NCBI GenBank assembly: GCA_015075555.1
Contig: JABTUD010000002.1
Coordinates: 1,391,084-1,455,083 of the forward strand
Reading direction: 5' to 3'
Source: Thermoflexaceae bacterium
GTDB lineage: Bacteria; Chloroflexota; Dehalococcoidia; Tepidiformales; Tepidiformaceae
Length of the DNA stretch: 64,000 nucleotides
The notes below the pieces were generated by a model that made no database searches, was not told the DNA's origin, and saw nothing but the letters and a program-made list of their open reading frames with translations. Of this stretch, positions 41,060 through 49,542 are shown piece by piece (position 1 is the stretch's first letter; each line of letters begins with the position of its first letter). The translations under genes and the position numbers were made by a program.

Positions 41060-43063
41060 ATGATCACCCTGAGCCCCACCCTCGCCGCCCACCAGAAGCA
41101 GAACGGCCGCCTGCCCACCGTGCGCGCCTTCGTCTACCAGTCCCGCCGTTCCTACCCCATCTTGCGATGGACCCGCTACTACAGCGGCGTCGAGGCCGCC
41201 GCCCCCATCGCCCTCGCCATCGCGGCCGATGGCTCCCTCGTGCGCGCCCGCAACGCCGCCGGGACCCTCCACACCTCCCGCGTCACCAGCCCCGGCCCCG
41301 GTTCCACGTACTCCAGCTGGACATCCATGGGCGCGATCGCCTTCAGCGGCGCGGGAATCGCCCTTGCCGCCAGGAGTGGGGAAATCACCCTCGTCTACGC
41401 CGATGCCGCTGGCACGGGCCTCTCAGTGCGCCACAGCACCGATAACGGCGCTTCGTGGGGCGCGGCCACCGTCCGCGCCACCGAGGCCAGCCAGATCGCC
41501 CACATCGCCGCCGCCTACAACAGCGCCGGGGACCTCTGCGTCTTCTACTCCCTCAACGCCTCGTCCACCCTCAAGCGCCTTCGCCGCACAAGCGGCGTCT
41601 GGGACGCCGCAGGCACCGCCTGGACCCGCGCCGCCGACGTCACCGCCGTCACCGGCATCGCCACCGCCTACCACGACGGCGACTTCGCCCTCATCGTCAC
41701 CGCCACCGTCCCCAGCCCCACCGGCGACAAGCGCGCCTACGCCTACCGCATGGGCGATACCAACCTTCCCCTCAACGCCTGGTCATCGCCCAACACCATC
41801 GCCGAATCCGACGCCGCCTCGACCGTCACCTACACCTTCCCCGCCCTCCTCAACCTCTCCCACCTCCTCGGCGCCTTCACCCATACCGAGGCCGGCAACG
41901 TCCCCGCCGCCCAGGTCATGCTCACCCACCCTCCCGCCGCCACCAACGCCGCCGGCCAGTGGGCCGAGCCCGGCCCCCATGAAGCCGTCCACGCCAACGG
42001 CCTCGCCCTCGCCAGCTACGACCAGCTCGACTGCTGGGCCGCCACCCCGTCCGGCGTCTGGTACGCCCGCCGCAACACCGATGCCCTCGAGCTCAGCGGC
42101 CAGGTCCTCAGCGCCACCTGCACCCTCACCCCCACCAGCGCCAGCGCCCGCCTCGTCCTCACCCCCGCCAACTCCTCCCTCCTCCCTCCTCCCTCCTCCC
42201 TCTTCACCGGCGCCGACCTCCTCATCCAGCCCGGCTACCTCTCCGGCGCCAGCCACGCCTTCGAGTACGGCGCATCCTTCCGCTTCCCCATCACCCGCAT
42301 CGCCTACGCCCACGGCGACGGCCAGGCAACCGTCACCATCGACGCCACCGGCCCATGGGAAGCAGCCGCCCGCTGGCGCGCCCCCCAGGCATGGCAGACC
42401 GCCGCAGGCTCGCGCACCCGCGCGAGCACCTTCTCACGCGTCGCGGGGCGCGCCGCAATCCCCGCCGCCGCCGCAAGCTCCTCCACCCCCTTCACCACCT
42501 ACACCCCCGCCTTCGCCATCAGCCCCGGCGAGAGCGGCAAGAGCGTCCTCTCGCGCCTGCTCGCCGTCGTCAGCGACCACGCCCGCCCCGCCGCCAGCGG
42601 CGGCTTCACCACCGTCGACCCCCGCACAACCGACGCCTCGACCGAGACCTACGGCGGCGCCGGCAACCACCCCATCGTCAGCTTCGCCGACGACAGCACC
42701 CTCCCCGCCGCCAACTGGCTCCGCCTCAGCGGCCCCGACCGCTACGCCGACGCCGCCACCGCCGCCAGCGTCTACCAGCACGGCCCCATCCTCGAGCAGG
42801 AGCGCAACTTAGATGCCACCACCAACACGAAGACACAGGAAGCCGCCCAGGCCGCCCTCAGGCGCGCCTACATCGCCACACCCGTCGCCACCCTCACCGC
42901 GCCCTTCCACTGCGGCCAGGAACTCTTCGACGTCATCACCGTCAACGAGCCCACCCTTGGAATCAGCGCCCGCCTCTACCGCGTCATCGCCCTGAAGCTC
43001 GACTTCTCAACCCACCTCACCCGCCACCGCTTCCGCATCCATCTCACGCTGGGAGAACGCTAA
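41060..43063 (+). CDS. phage-tail-like protein with beta-propeller
   Basis: A 667-residue protein. The N-terminus (LSPTLAAHQKQNGRLPTVRAF, RWTRYYSG) and C-terminus (HCGQELFDVITVNEPTLGISARLYRVIALKLDF) look like phage tail or baseplate proteins that occur in Chloroflexota. The middle has blade-like repeats with WTSMGAIAFSG, DNGASWGAATV and FYSLNASSTL, like a sialidase-type propeller. A TCCTCCC repeat is embedded in the reading frame (encoding SSLLPPPSSL, near residue 375). GGAG is 9 nt before the ATG. Possibly part of a degenerate prophage or tail-like device. Confidence 0.65.
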   Translation: MITLSPTLAAHQKQNGRLPTVRAFVYQSRRSYPILRWTRYYSGVEAAAPIALAIAADGSLVRARNAAGTLHTSRVTSPGPGSTYSSWTSMGAIAFSGAGIALAARSGEITLVYADAAGTGLSVRHSTDNGASWGAATVRATEASQIAHIAAAYNSAGDLCVFYSLNASSTLKRLRRTSGVWDAAGTAWTRAADVTAVTGIATAYHDGDFALIVTATVPSPTGDKRAYAYRMGDTNLPLNAWSSPNTIAESDAASTVTYTFPALLNLSHLLGAFTHTEAGNVPAAQVMLTHPPAATNAAGQWAEPGPHEAVHANGLALASYDQLDCWAATPSGVWYARRNTDALELSGQVLSATCTLTPTSASARLVLTPANSSLLPPPSSLFTGADLLIQPGYLSGASHAFEYGASFRFPITRIAYAHGDGQATVTIDATGPWEAAARWRAPQAWQTAAGSRTRASTFSRVAGRAAIPAAAASSSTPFTTYTPAFAISPGESGKSVLSRLLAVVSDHARPAASGGFTTVDPRTTDASTETYGGAGNHPIVSFADDSTLPAANWLRLSGPDRYADAATAASVYQHGPILEQERNLDATTNTKTQEAAQAALRRAYIATPVATLTAPFHCGQELFDVITVNEPTLGISARLYRVIALKLDFSTHLTRHRFRIHLTLGER

Positions 43064-43278
43064 TGCCGGTCGACATCATCCTCCGCTGCACCCGCTGCGG
43101 CCACACAACCGCCCGCCACTTCACCTACAACTGCCACCAGCCCGCCTGCACTTGCCCCGGCTTCCGGCCCACCGCCGAGCTATCCTCCCTCCTCTCCTCC
43201 CTCCGGCCCACCGCCGAGCTCTCCTCCCTCCCCCCTCCTCCCTCCTTCCAGCTACCCCTACCCCTCGGAGAACGCTAG
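43063..43278 (+). CDS. small Cys-rich protein (paralogue 1)
   Basis: A 71-residue protein: CTRCGHTTARHFTYNCHQPACTCPGF, giving CxxC and CxC pairs that probably bind zinc, then a Pro/Ser/Leu-rich region built of TCCTCCC repeats, ending LPLGER. Its start overlaps the stop of the tail-like gene (TAATG), within the junction GGAGAACGCTAATG that serves as a coupled ribosome-binding site. Confidence 0.7.
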   Translation: MPVDIILRCTRCGHTTARHFTYNCHQPACTCPGFRPTAELSSLLSSLRPTAELSSLPPPPSFQLPLPLGER

Positions 43279-43511
43279 TGCCGGCCGACATCCTCCGCTG
43301 CACCCGCTGCGGCCACACAACCGCCAGCCACTTCCCCTACGACTACCACCACGGCCAGCGCATCTCCACCGGCTTCGGCCCCTGCTACGCCGCCACCTCC
43401 CGCCGCCACCAGACCACCTGCACTTGCCCCGGCTTCCAGCCCACCGCCGAGCTATCCTCCCTCCTCCCTCCTTACTCCTCCCAGCTACCCCTGCCCCTCG
43501 GAGAACGCTAA
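43278..43511 (+). CDS. small Cys-rich protein (paralogue 2)
   Basis: A 77-residue tandem paralogue of the previous gene (CTRCGHTTASHFPYDYHH, then TTCTCPGFQPTAELSSLL, ending LPLGER), with a GTG start that overlaps the stop of paralogue 1 (GGAGAACGCTAGTG). The extra ~15 residues in the middle include a further Cys. The duplicated unit includes the terminal LGER plus junction, so duplication copied whole translational modules. Confidence 0.7.
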   Translation: MPADILRCTRCGHTTASHFPYDYHHGQRISTGFGPCYAATSRRHQTTCTCPGFQPTAELSSLLPPYSSQLPLPLGER

Positions 43512-43562
43512 TGCCGCGCCTGCCGCCCGAAGCCTGGACCCTGGTTCGCTCGACCGGCGCCG

Positions 43563-43684
43563 CCCCCTTCCCGAAGCCCCGGCCAGCTCGCGTGCGCGCT
43601 CGCGCTACGACCACCGGGGACCCCAGCCCCCTTCCCGAAGCCCCGGCCAGCTCGCGTGCGCGCTCGCGCTACGCCAACCGGGGA
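43563..43684. repeat. 64-bp-period tandem repeat
   Basis: CCCCCTTCCCGAAGCCCCGG and following sequence (about 48 nt, starting at 43563) recurs at 43627 with a 64-bp period. Because 64 is not a multiple of 3, the copies would be read in different frames, which argues the stretch is not conserved coding sequence even though a long frame from 43511 stays open. Confidence 0.8.
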
Positions 43685-43723
43685 CAGCAGTCCTCAGCCC
43701 TCAGTCCTGAACCGGAGGTTCAC

Positions 43724-43936
43724 ATGCCCGTCTACCGCGCCCGCCTCGTCAGCTGGAACAGCGGCACCTACCGCGCCGTCGTCCGCGTCGACGGCTCATC
43801 CCCCCAGACCCTTACCGACGTACGCGTAAGCCGCGCCATCCCGTCCGGCGAGATGACCGCCACCCGCCCCTGCCTCATCGACACCGGCGACCACGGCGAC
43901 CCCGCCGACGCGATCCTCTACGCCATATGGACGTAG
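43724..43936 (+). CDS. phage-like small protein
   Basis: A 70-residue protein (VYRARLVSWNSGTYRAVVRV, then DTGDHGDPADAILYAIW) resembling small tail or structural proteins that follow tail genes in related phage-like clusters. GGAGG stands just before this ATG. A longer version from 43511 is open but crosses the 64-bp repeats. Completes a plus-strand cassette of four genes. Confidence 0.55.
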   Translation: MPVYRARLVSWNSGTYRAVVRVDGSSPQTLTDVRVSRAIPSGEMTATRPCLIDTGDHGDPADAILYAIWT

Positions 43937-43941
43937 AACCC

Positions 43942-44772
43942 CTACGCGCCGGTCACGCGAGCGAGGAAGGTGCGCGCGCGCTCCGTCTTTGGGGCGCCGA
44001 AGAACTCCGCTGGAGAGCCCTCCTCCTGGACCAGGCCTTCGTCCATGAAGATGACGCGGTGGGCGGCTTCGCGTGCGAAGCCCATCTCATGGGTCACGAC
44101 GAGCATGGTCATGCCTTCGGCGGCAAGGTCGCGCATGACGGCGAGCACTTCGCCCACCAGCTCCGGGTCGAGGGCGCTTGTAGCCTCATCGAACATCATG
44201 AGCTTCGGGTTCATGGCGAGCGCGCGGGCGATGGCGACGCGCTGCTGCTGGCCGCCCGAAAGCTGCCCGGGATAGGCATCGAGCTTTGCGGCGAGGCCCA
44301 CCCGGGTGAGCATGGCCACGGCGGTCTCCCGGGCCTGAGCCTTCGGCTGCTTGAGCACCTGGACGGGCGCTTCCATGACGTTGCCGAGCGCAGTGAGGTG
44401 CGGGAAGAGGTTGAAACGCTGGAAGACCATGCCCATCTCGCGACGCATGCGCGCGATAGCGGCCTCGCGCTCTTCCTTCAGGCCGTTGCCGTCGGCGCGG
44501 TAGCCCACGAGTCGGCCTTCGAAGAGGATCTGGCCGCCCTGGATCCTTTCGAGGTGGTTGATGCAGCGAAGGAGGGTCGACTTCCCGGAGCCCGAGGGGC
44601 CGAGGATGGCGACCACCTCCCCCGCCTGCACGTCGAACGTGATCCCTCTCAGCACCTCGTTGCGCCCGAAGCGCTTGTGAACGTCGATGAGGCGCAGCAG
44701 CGGTTGCCCGGCGCCGGCCCGGCCGCCGAGGGAGGGCGAAGGTCCGGTTTGCGAGGTGGCGGGGGACGGCAT
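43942..44772 (-). CDS. amino-acid-type ABC transporter ATPase
   Basis: A 276-residue GlnQ/HisP-type ATPase with Walker [13 protein letters not shown]-loop [15 protein letters not shown], the signature [16 protein letters not shown], Walker [15 protein letters not shown] and the switch His in VVTHEM. GGAG precedes the ATG. No permease or binding-protein gene is next to it; the upstream neighbour is the divergent DnaA-like gene. Partners must lie elsewhere. Confidence 0.92.
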   Translation of the reverse strand: MPSPATSQTGPSPSLGGRAGAGQPLLRLIDVHKRFGRNEVLRGITFDVQAGEVVAILGPSGSGKSTLLRCINHLERIQGGQILFEGRLVGYRADGNGLKEEREAAIARMRREMGMVFQRFNLFPHLTALGNVMEAPVQVLKQPKAQARETAVAMLTRVGLAAKLDAYPGQLSGGQQQRVAIARALAMNPKLMMFDEATSALDPELVGEVLAVMRDLAAEGMTMLVVTHEMGFAREAAHRVIFMDEGLVQEEGSPAEFFGAPKTERARTFLARVTGA

Positions 44773-45080
44773 CGGGTCTACTCCGAGGTGATTCCCAGGT
44801 GCGCCCATGATACGCGAGCGAGCGTTCCCAGAAGTGCCGCGGCCCGGCGGGCCGATTGCCACATAACCGGCCCCGGGCGTGAAAGATCTGTTAGGTTCCC
44901 GCCCGGGAGCACATAACCCCGTTGAACCCCGCCCCGGCGAGGACTACGTTACGGCGCACGCCGCTGCCATGAGCGTGGCCCCGACACCCGGCCGCTGCCA
45001 GCACAGGCGCTGCCGACCAGAGATTCGCCCGGTTGCACAAACCGCCACTTTGCCGTGGGAGGAAGGAGTTTGCCTCGCGC
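44773..45080. other. intergenic region with paired CACATAACC motifs
   Basis: 308 nt between the ABC ATPase and the DnaA-like gene. CACATAACC occurs at 44860-44868 and again at 44910-44918, 50 bp apart. The reverse complement (GGTTATGTG) resembles a DnaA box only loosely, and no AT-rich unwinding stretch is seen, so an origin is not supported. Confidence 0.4.
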
Positions 45081-46400
45081 ATGTTGAGCCGCAAGAACGA
45101 TGCGCGCGAGCTGGCCTTCGCCTGGCAGGCGGTGCTCGGCAGGCTTCAGCTTGAGGTTACGCGCCACAACTTCGAGACATGGCTTCGTGGCACCCGCGCC
45201 CTGAGAATCGAAAACGAGACGATCATCGTGCAGGCGCGGCGGGCCGGTGACTGTGAATGGCTCAACGAGCGCCTTTCGCTGGTGGTGCGGCGAGCGGTGG
45301 TCGAAGCAGTGGGCGAGGACTTCGATGTGGTCTTTGTCGCAGCCGGGGTGGACGTGCCCGGGACGGCGGCAGACCGGCCAGCAGCGCACGCCCAGGCGCC
45401 GGCGCGCTCGATCGTGGGGAGCATCAACTGCGCCTTCACCTTCGAGCGATACCTGCCGGCCGAAGGGAACCGGCTCGCCCTGCAGTGCTGTGCGGCATTA
45501 GTGGAAGAGGGCGAAGCGCCGATAAGCCCGGTGGTCATCTTCGGACCGCCCGGCATGGGTAAGTCCCATCTGCTGCACGCCGTGGCCGGGCGTGCCGCGG
45601 GCACGGGCCAGGGCGTCGTGTGCCTGAATGCCGAGGAGTTCACCAACCGCTACATGGCGGCAGTGCGGAACAACACGGTCCCCGAGTTCCAGGCGGCGGT
45701 ACGTGGCGCTGGCCTCTTCGTCATCGACGACCTGCACTACCTGGCGGGCAAGAAGGGCACGCTCGATGAGCTGCTGCATACCATCGATACGATCATGACC
45801 GCCGGCGGCCACGTGGTGGTGGCGAGCGAACGGCACCCGTTCGACCTGGACCTGCCCGAACGGCTGGCTTCGCGCCTTTCGGCCGGGATTGTGACTCGGA
45901 TCGAACCATTCGTTGGCGACGAGCGGCGGACGTTCGTCGAGGCCCAGTCGCGTTGCCTGCGCGCCGCGCTCCCGGGCTGGGCAATCGAACGCATCACGGG
46001 GGTCGAAGCTCCCTCGGTGCGGGTGCTCCAGGGCGCCGTCAACGCCGCCGTGGCCCTTCAGAAGGCGGGGCAGCTCGACGCTGGCCGGCTCGACGCGGCT
46101 CTTGCCTGCATCTGCGTTAGCGAAGCGGCCCCCCCGGTTGTCAGCGACGATGACCTGATCGCCGCCATCGCCCGGCACTACGCAGTCGGGGCCGATAACG
46201 TGGCGGGCCGGGCGAGCGGGCGGGCGGAGCGCGATGCCCGGGCCGTGGCCGTGGCCGCCCTCAAGCTGCGGGGCCGCAGCCTGCGCCAGATTGGCGCCAT
46301 GCTCGATGGCCGCAACGCCGCCACCATCAAAGACCTTGCGGACAGGGGTGCGCCCCTGCTGGAGGCATGCCCTGAACTGAAGGCGCGGCTGGCGGGTTAA
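45081..46400 (+). CDS. divergent DnaA-like protein
   Basis: A 439-residue protein with the DnaA layout: N-terminal domain I-like region (AWQAVLGRLQLEVTRHNFETWL), linker, an AAA domain with Walker A GPPGMGKSHLLHAV, LNAEEFTNRYMAAVRNN, Walker B FVIDDLHYLAGKKGTLDEL, and a C-terminal helical DNA-binding domain. Canonical DnaA has GRDHTTV in the box-recognition helix; here it is GRNAATIKDL, so the residues that read the DnaA box are replaced. It is either the cell's diverged DnaA or a paralogue with another binding target. GGAAGGAG is 12 nt upstream. No dnaN nearby. Confidence 0.85.
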   Translation: MLSRKNDARELAFAWQAVLGRLQLEVTRHNFETWLRGTRALRIENETIIVQARRAGDCEWLNERLSLVVRRAVVEAVGEDFDVVFVAAGVDVPGTAADRPAAHAQAPARSIVGSINCAFTFERYLPAEGNRLALQCCAALVEEGEAPISPVVIFGPPGMGKSHLLHAVAGRAAGTGQGVVCLNAEEFTNRYMAAVRNNTVPEFQAAVRGAGLFVIDDLHYLAGKKGTLDELLHTIDTIMTAGGHVVVASERHPFDLDLPERLASRLSAGIVTRIEPFVGDERRTFVEAQSRCLRAALPGWAIERITGVEAPSVRVLQGAVNAAVALQKAGQLDAGRLDAALACICVSEAAPPVVSDDDLIAAIARHYAVGADNVAGRASGRAERDARAVAVAALKLRGRSLRQIGAMLDGRNAATIKDLADRGAPLLEACPELKARLAG

Positions 46401-46732
46401 GGGCAGATCTCCCGGGCAAGCGAGACGGCGGCGCCGAGCCCGGCGGGTCCAAAGCCCGAGATGACGCCGCGGCAGGCGGCGCTGAGCGGCGAGCAGGTGG
46501 TCCCGTCCCAGCGTTCGCTACGCACTTCGATGACGGGCCGTCCGCACTGGCGCACCGCCTCGGCGGCTGCCGCCAGTTCCTGCCCGGCAAGCCCATCGCT
46601 GACGAGCACGGCGGCGGCGAATTCGCCACCAAGAGCCCGCGCGAGCTCCGCCACGCTCTTGCAGGGGACCAGCTCGCACTCGGGCGCAAGACCGGCAGTC
46701 ATCCCGGGCGGGACCAGCACCAGGATCGTCAT
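46397..46732 (-). CDS. small alpha/beta hypothetical protein
   Basis: A 111-residue protein with an alternating beta-alpha pattern (ILVLVPPGMTAG, VAELARALGGEFAAAVLVSDGL, VRQCGRPVIEVRSE, GVISGFGPAGLGAAVSL). TACACT ends 6 nt before the ATG (leaderless). It overlaps the DnaA-like stop by 4 nt on the opposite strand. Not recognised. Confidence 0.55.
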   Translation of the reverse strand: MTILVLVPPGMTAGLAPECELVPCKSVAELARALGGEFAAAVLVSDGLAGQELAAAAEAVRQCGRPVIEVRSERWDGTTCSPLSAACRGVISGFGPAGLGAAVSLAREICP

Positions 46733-46776
46733 TGGCGGAGTGTAGCCCGCGGCGGGCCGCGGGGCGATTGGGTGAA

Positions 46777-46792
46777 GATATGCTAGCATATC
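46777..46792 (+). promoter_or_regulatory. 16-bp palindromic operator of vapBC
   Basis: GATATGCTAGCATATC is a perfect palindrome overlapping the probable -10 element TAGCAT (46784-46789), 4 nt before the antitoxin ATG. Ribbon-helix-helix antitoxins bind such sites to repress their own operon. Confidence 0.65.
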
Positions 46793-46796
46793 GCAT

Positions 46797-47069
46797 ATGA
46801 CTGCTCACCGAACCACGCTGCTCATTGGCAGGGAGGTCTACGAACGCTACCGGCTCCGTGCCCGCCAGCGCGGGACAACGGTCAGCGAAGAGATCCGCCG
46901 CGCCCTCGAAAAGGACCTTGAAGAGGAGAACCCCAATCGGTGGCTCCTTGACCTAACAGCGGCCGGGGACGGCGGCGGACACTTCCCTCCAGTGGACTCC
47001 GACGAGGCGAGGGAGCAGATGGTCCGGGACATCTATCGCGACGCCATGAACCGCGAGCCCGACTGGTGA
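46797..47069 (+). CDS. vapB: VapB-type ribbon-helix-helix antitoxin
   Basis: A 90-residue antitoxin. The N-terminal RHH (TTLLIGREVYERYRLRARQR then VSEEIRRALEK) binds DNA and the C-terminal acidic part (DSDEAREQMVRDIYRDAMNREPDW) should wrap the toxin. Overlaps vapC by 4 nt. Confidence 0.82.
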   Translation: MTAHRTTLLIGREVYERYRLRARQRGTTVSEEIRRALEKDLEEENPNRWLLDLTAAGDGGGHFPPVDSDEAREQMVRDIYRDAMNREPDW

Positions 47070-47482
47070 TCCTGGCCGATACAGGCGCACTCCTGGCGAA
47101 CATCGATGCCGGGGACCAGCGTCATCGCGACGTGTCCGACTTCCTGGTGCGCGGACTACGGGGGCGTCAGCTCCTTGTGCCTTCGGTGGTGGTGGCCGAG
47201 CTCGGACCTCTTCTTGAAAGCCGCCTTCACCCATCCATCGAGGCCCGGTTCTTGCGATCGATTGCATCTGGCGCCAACATCGTCATCGACCCGGTTGCGG
47301 CGGACTATGGGCGGGCTGCATGGTTCGTGGAGAAGTACGCGGACTTCCCCCTGGGAACCGTCGATGCCCTGATCGCCGCGATGGCCGAGCGCCTGGGCGT
47401 CACCACCATCTTCACCCTTGACCAGCGCCACTTCGGCGCGATTCAGCCGGCCCACTGCGAGCGCTTCACGCTGTTGCCGTAG
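47066..47482 (+). CDS. vapC: VapC-type PIN-domain toxin
   Basis: A 138-residue PIN ribonuclease. The acidic catalytic residues appear in ILADTGALLA (Asp), VVVAELGPL (Glu), GTVDALIAAMA (Asp) and IFTLDQRHF (Asp). Start GTG overlaps the antitoxin stop (GTGA). Third toxin-antitoxin locus in this window, after the two Hic pairs. Confidence 0.88.
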   Translation: MILADTGALLANIDAGDQRHRDVSDFLVRGLRGRQLLVPSVVVAELGPLLESRLHPSIEARFLRSIASGANIVIDPVAADYGRAAWFVEKYADFPLGTVDALIAAMAERLGVTTIFTLDQRHFGAIQPAHCERFTLLP

Positions 47483-47491
47483 CGGCGTGCG

Positions 47492-48205
47492 TCAGAGGTC
47501 CAGCGCCTCGCGCAGTTCGGCCAGGTGGGCAATGGCGCGGTCGGGGACGGCGGGGATGTCCTCGCGCGGGGTGAGCCGTTCGCGATGGATCCAGATTGCG
47601 TGCAGGCCCACGGCCTTCGCACCGCCAACGTCGGCGTAGAGGTTGTCGCCCACCATCCATGCCGCGGCGGCTTCCACGCCTACCTCAGTGAGGGCGTGCA
47701 CGAACACCTCGGGTGAAGGCTTCCCCTTGCCGAATTCACCTTCGATAACGATTGCGTCCATGTGGCGGGCGACATCGAAGCGTTCGATCTTGTCGCGCTG
47801 CATATCGCGGGGGCCGTTGGTGAGGAGCGCCGTGCGCAGTCCCGCGGCGCGAACGGCCTCGAGCGTCTCGAATGCGTCATCGAAGGGTCGCAGGTGCGCG
47901 CGATGCTCGGCCCCATAGGCGAGTGAGAGCGGCTCCGCCAGCGAGGTGTCGAGCCCCTCGGCGCGCAGGGCCAGCCCGATCACGTGGGTGCGCGCCTCCT
48001 GCAGCCGCACGCGCCAGTGGCCGACGGCGCCCTCATCCTTCCAGAATGCGGTGCCCTCGCGACGGATGACCTCCCGGAGGGTGCCCGGTTCCACACCGAG
48101 GCGCGGCCCGAAGTCTGCGCAAACGACCGCCCACGCCGCCTCCATGGCGCTGTGGCCATCGAGAAGCGTGTCGTCGAGGTCGAAGAAGACGGCGCGGGGA
48201 AGCAT
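47492..48205 (-). CDS. HAD-superfamily hydrolase
   Basis: A 237-residue haloacid dehalogenase-like phosphatase: motif I FFDLDDTLLDG, motif II LLTNGP, motif III GKPSPEVF and motif IV MVGDNLYADVGGAKAVG. The large helical cap after motif I points to a small-metabolite phosphatase. ATG at LPRAVFF preferred over an upstream TTG. Substrate unknown. Confidence 0.88.
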   Translation of the reverse strand: MLPRAVFFDLDDTLLDGHSAMEAAWAVVCADFGPRLGVEPGTLREVIRREGTAFWKDEGAVGHWRVRLQEARTHVIGLALRAEGLDTSLAEPLSLAYGAEHRAHLRPFDDAFETLEAVRAAGLRTALLTNGPRDMQRDKIERFDVARHMDAIVIEGEFGKGKPSPEVFVHALTEVGVEAAAAWMVGDNLYADVGGAKAVGLHAIWIHRERLTPREDIPAVPDRAIAHLAELREALDL

Positions 48206-48225
48206 CGGCAACCACCACCGGGGGG

Positions 48226-49383
48226 CTACAGCTCGAAGATCGCGACGTAGCCCTGCCAGTCCTTGTTTTCCTCCCGCCGCTGGGGGGAGAAGCTCTCAAC
48301 ATCATATGACACGTAGAGGCGGTTGCCGTGCTTCATGACCGACGGCCGCCCGGCGCCCTTCAGGCTGTCGGGCGCGTAGGTGGTGACGGGGGTGCTGCTC
48401 ACGAGATCCCAGTCGCTGTCGTAGACACCGAGCACGATGTTGGCGGCGCCTTTCACACTGGTGTCGACATAGACGATGTAGAAGCGCCCGTTGTCGTAGA
48501 GGGCGCCCTGGACCCACTGGCCCCATTCGGCAAGCTTCTTCTCTCCGAGGAAGTTCCACTCCCGGTCGTACTGCAGCACCAGGACTTCGCCGAAGAAGGC
48601 GCGCGAGGTCACCAGGTTGTAGATGCCGTCCACCTCCACGAGCGAGGAGCCGTTGATGTGGGGCGAATCGTCGAGCACGCGCTCCCCGGCGAGCTCCAGG
48701 TCAGTGGTCACGATCTTCTGGAAGGTGCCTTCGCCCTTCGTGGGGTCGGTCTTGCGCTGATCGAGCGGGCCCGTGCCGATTCCGCCCTCGACATGCAGCG
48801 AGCTGGCGATGAGCTGGCCGCCGGCGAAGGCCAGCATCTGGTCGTTCATCGCCTCGGTGCGCTGGTCGAGCTTGATGTCCACGGAGCCGGTTTCGCGCCA
48901 CCTGGAGTCGAAACGGCGGAGCCGCCAGAGGCCCGGGCCGCCCATGGCGCCGCCAAGGAAGTAGTAGTCATCGCCAACCATCACCGAGGCGGAGTCGCCG
49001 GCCGCGCAGGAGCCGGAGAACTCGACGAAGTAGCCCGTGTCGCCCGTGTCCTTCATATCAGTTGTGAACTCGCGGTAGGCGTAGCCCATGCGGGCATCCG
49101 GGCACCCGCCGGGCAGGCCCATCGCCACCTTCGTGTAATCCCCGGTGCCGAAGGTGACAACCACGCGATCCTTCGATTCAACGTAGAACGTGCGCACGAA
49201 GGCGGCCGTGGGGTAGCCCTCGTTGACCTGAACGGTCTCCATGTGGCGCGGGGGACCGGCCGGGGCGCCCCCTGTGGTCTCTGCTCCTGGCGTGGGAAGG
49301 TCCTGGTCGCGGCACCCGGCAGCGACCAGGACTGAGGCTGTGGCAAGCGCTATCGCGAGCGCGAGCTGGAGACCCCTGCTCAT
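48226..49383 (-). CDS. secreted beta-propeller-like lipoprotein
   Basis: A 385-residue lipoprotein with signal ALAIALATASVLVAAGC (lipobox VAAGC) and a repetitive beta-rich mature domain with recurring YDNGRFYIVYVD and DSDWDLVSS-type blades. Several Asp-rich turns may bind calcium. AAGGGGGAA precedes the ATG. No enzymatic motif. Confidence 0.7.
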   Translation of the reverse strand: MSRGLQLALAIALATASVLVAAGCRDQDLPTPGAETTGGAPAGPPRHMETVQVNEGYPTAAFVRTFYVESKDRVVVTFGTGDYTKVAMGLPGGCPDARMGYAYREFTTDMKDTGDTGYFVEFSGSCAAGDSASVMVGDDYYFLGGAMGGPGLWRLRRFDSRWRETGSVDIKLDQRTEAMNDQMLAFAGGQLIASSLHVEGGIGTGPLDQRKTDPTKGEGTFQKIVTTDLELAGERVLDDSPHINGSSLVEVDGIYNLVTSRAFFGEVLVLQYDREWNFLGEKKLAEWGQWVQGALYDNGRFYIVYVDTSVKGAANIVLGVYDSDWDLVSSTPVTTYAPDSLKGAGRPSVMKHGNRLYVSYDVESFSPQRREENKDWQGYVAIFEL

Positions 49384-49542
49384 TGCGGTTCCCCCTTTGC
49401 TATCGCTATGGCGGCGGCCGAGGGAGAGGTGACGAACCACCGGTCATGGCGTCTTTACCCGCGTCCGGGTAGTGGCATCTCCCCACCATTTGCGGGTTCT
49501 CCCTGACAGAAAGTGGCCCACCCGTAACACAACAATAGGGCA

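Noticed and set aside
41060..43936. Complete prophage
   Set aside because: Only four tail-like or small genes; no integrase, portal, terminase or att repeats.
44773..45080. Chromosomal replication origin
   Set aside because: No DnaA-box cluster or AT-rich unwinding element, and no dnaN or other origin-linked genes.
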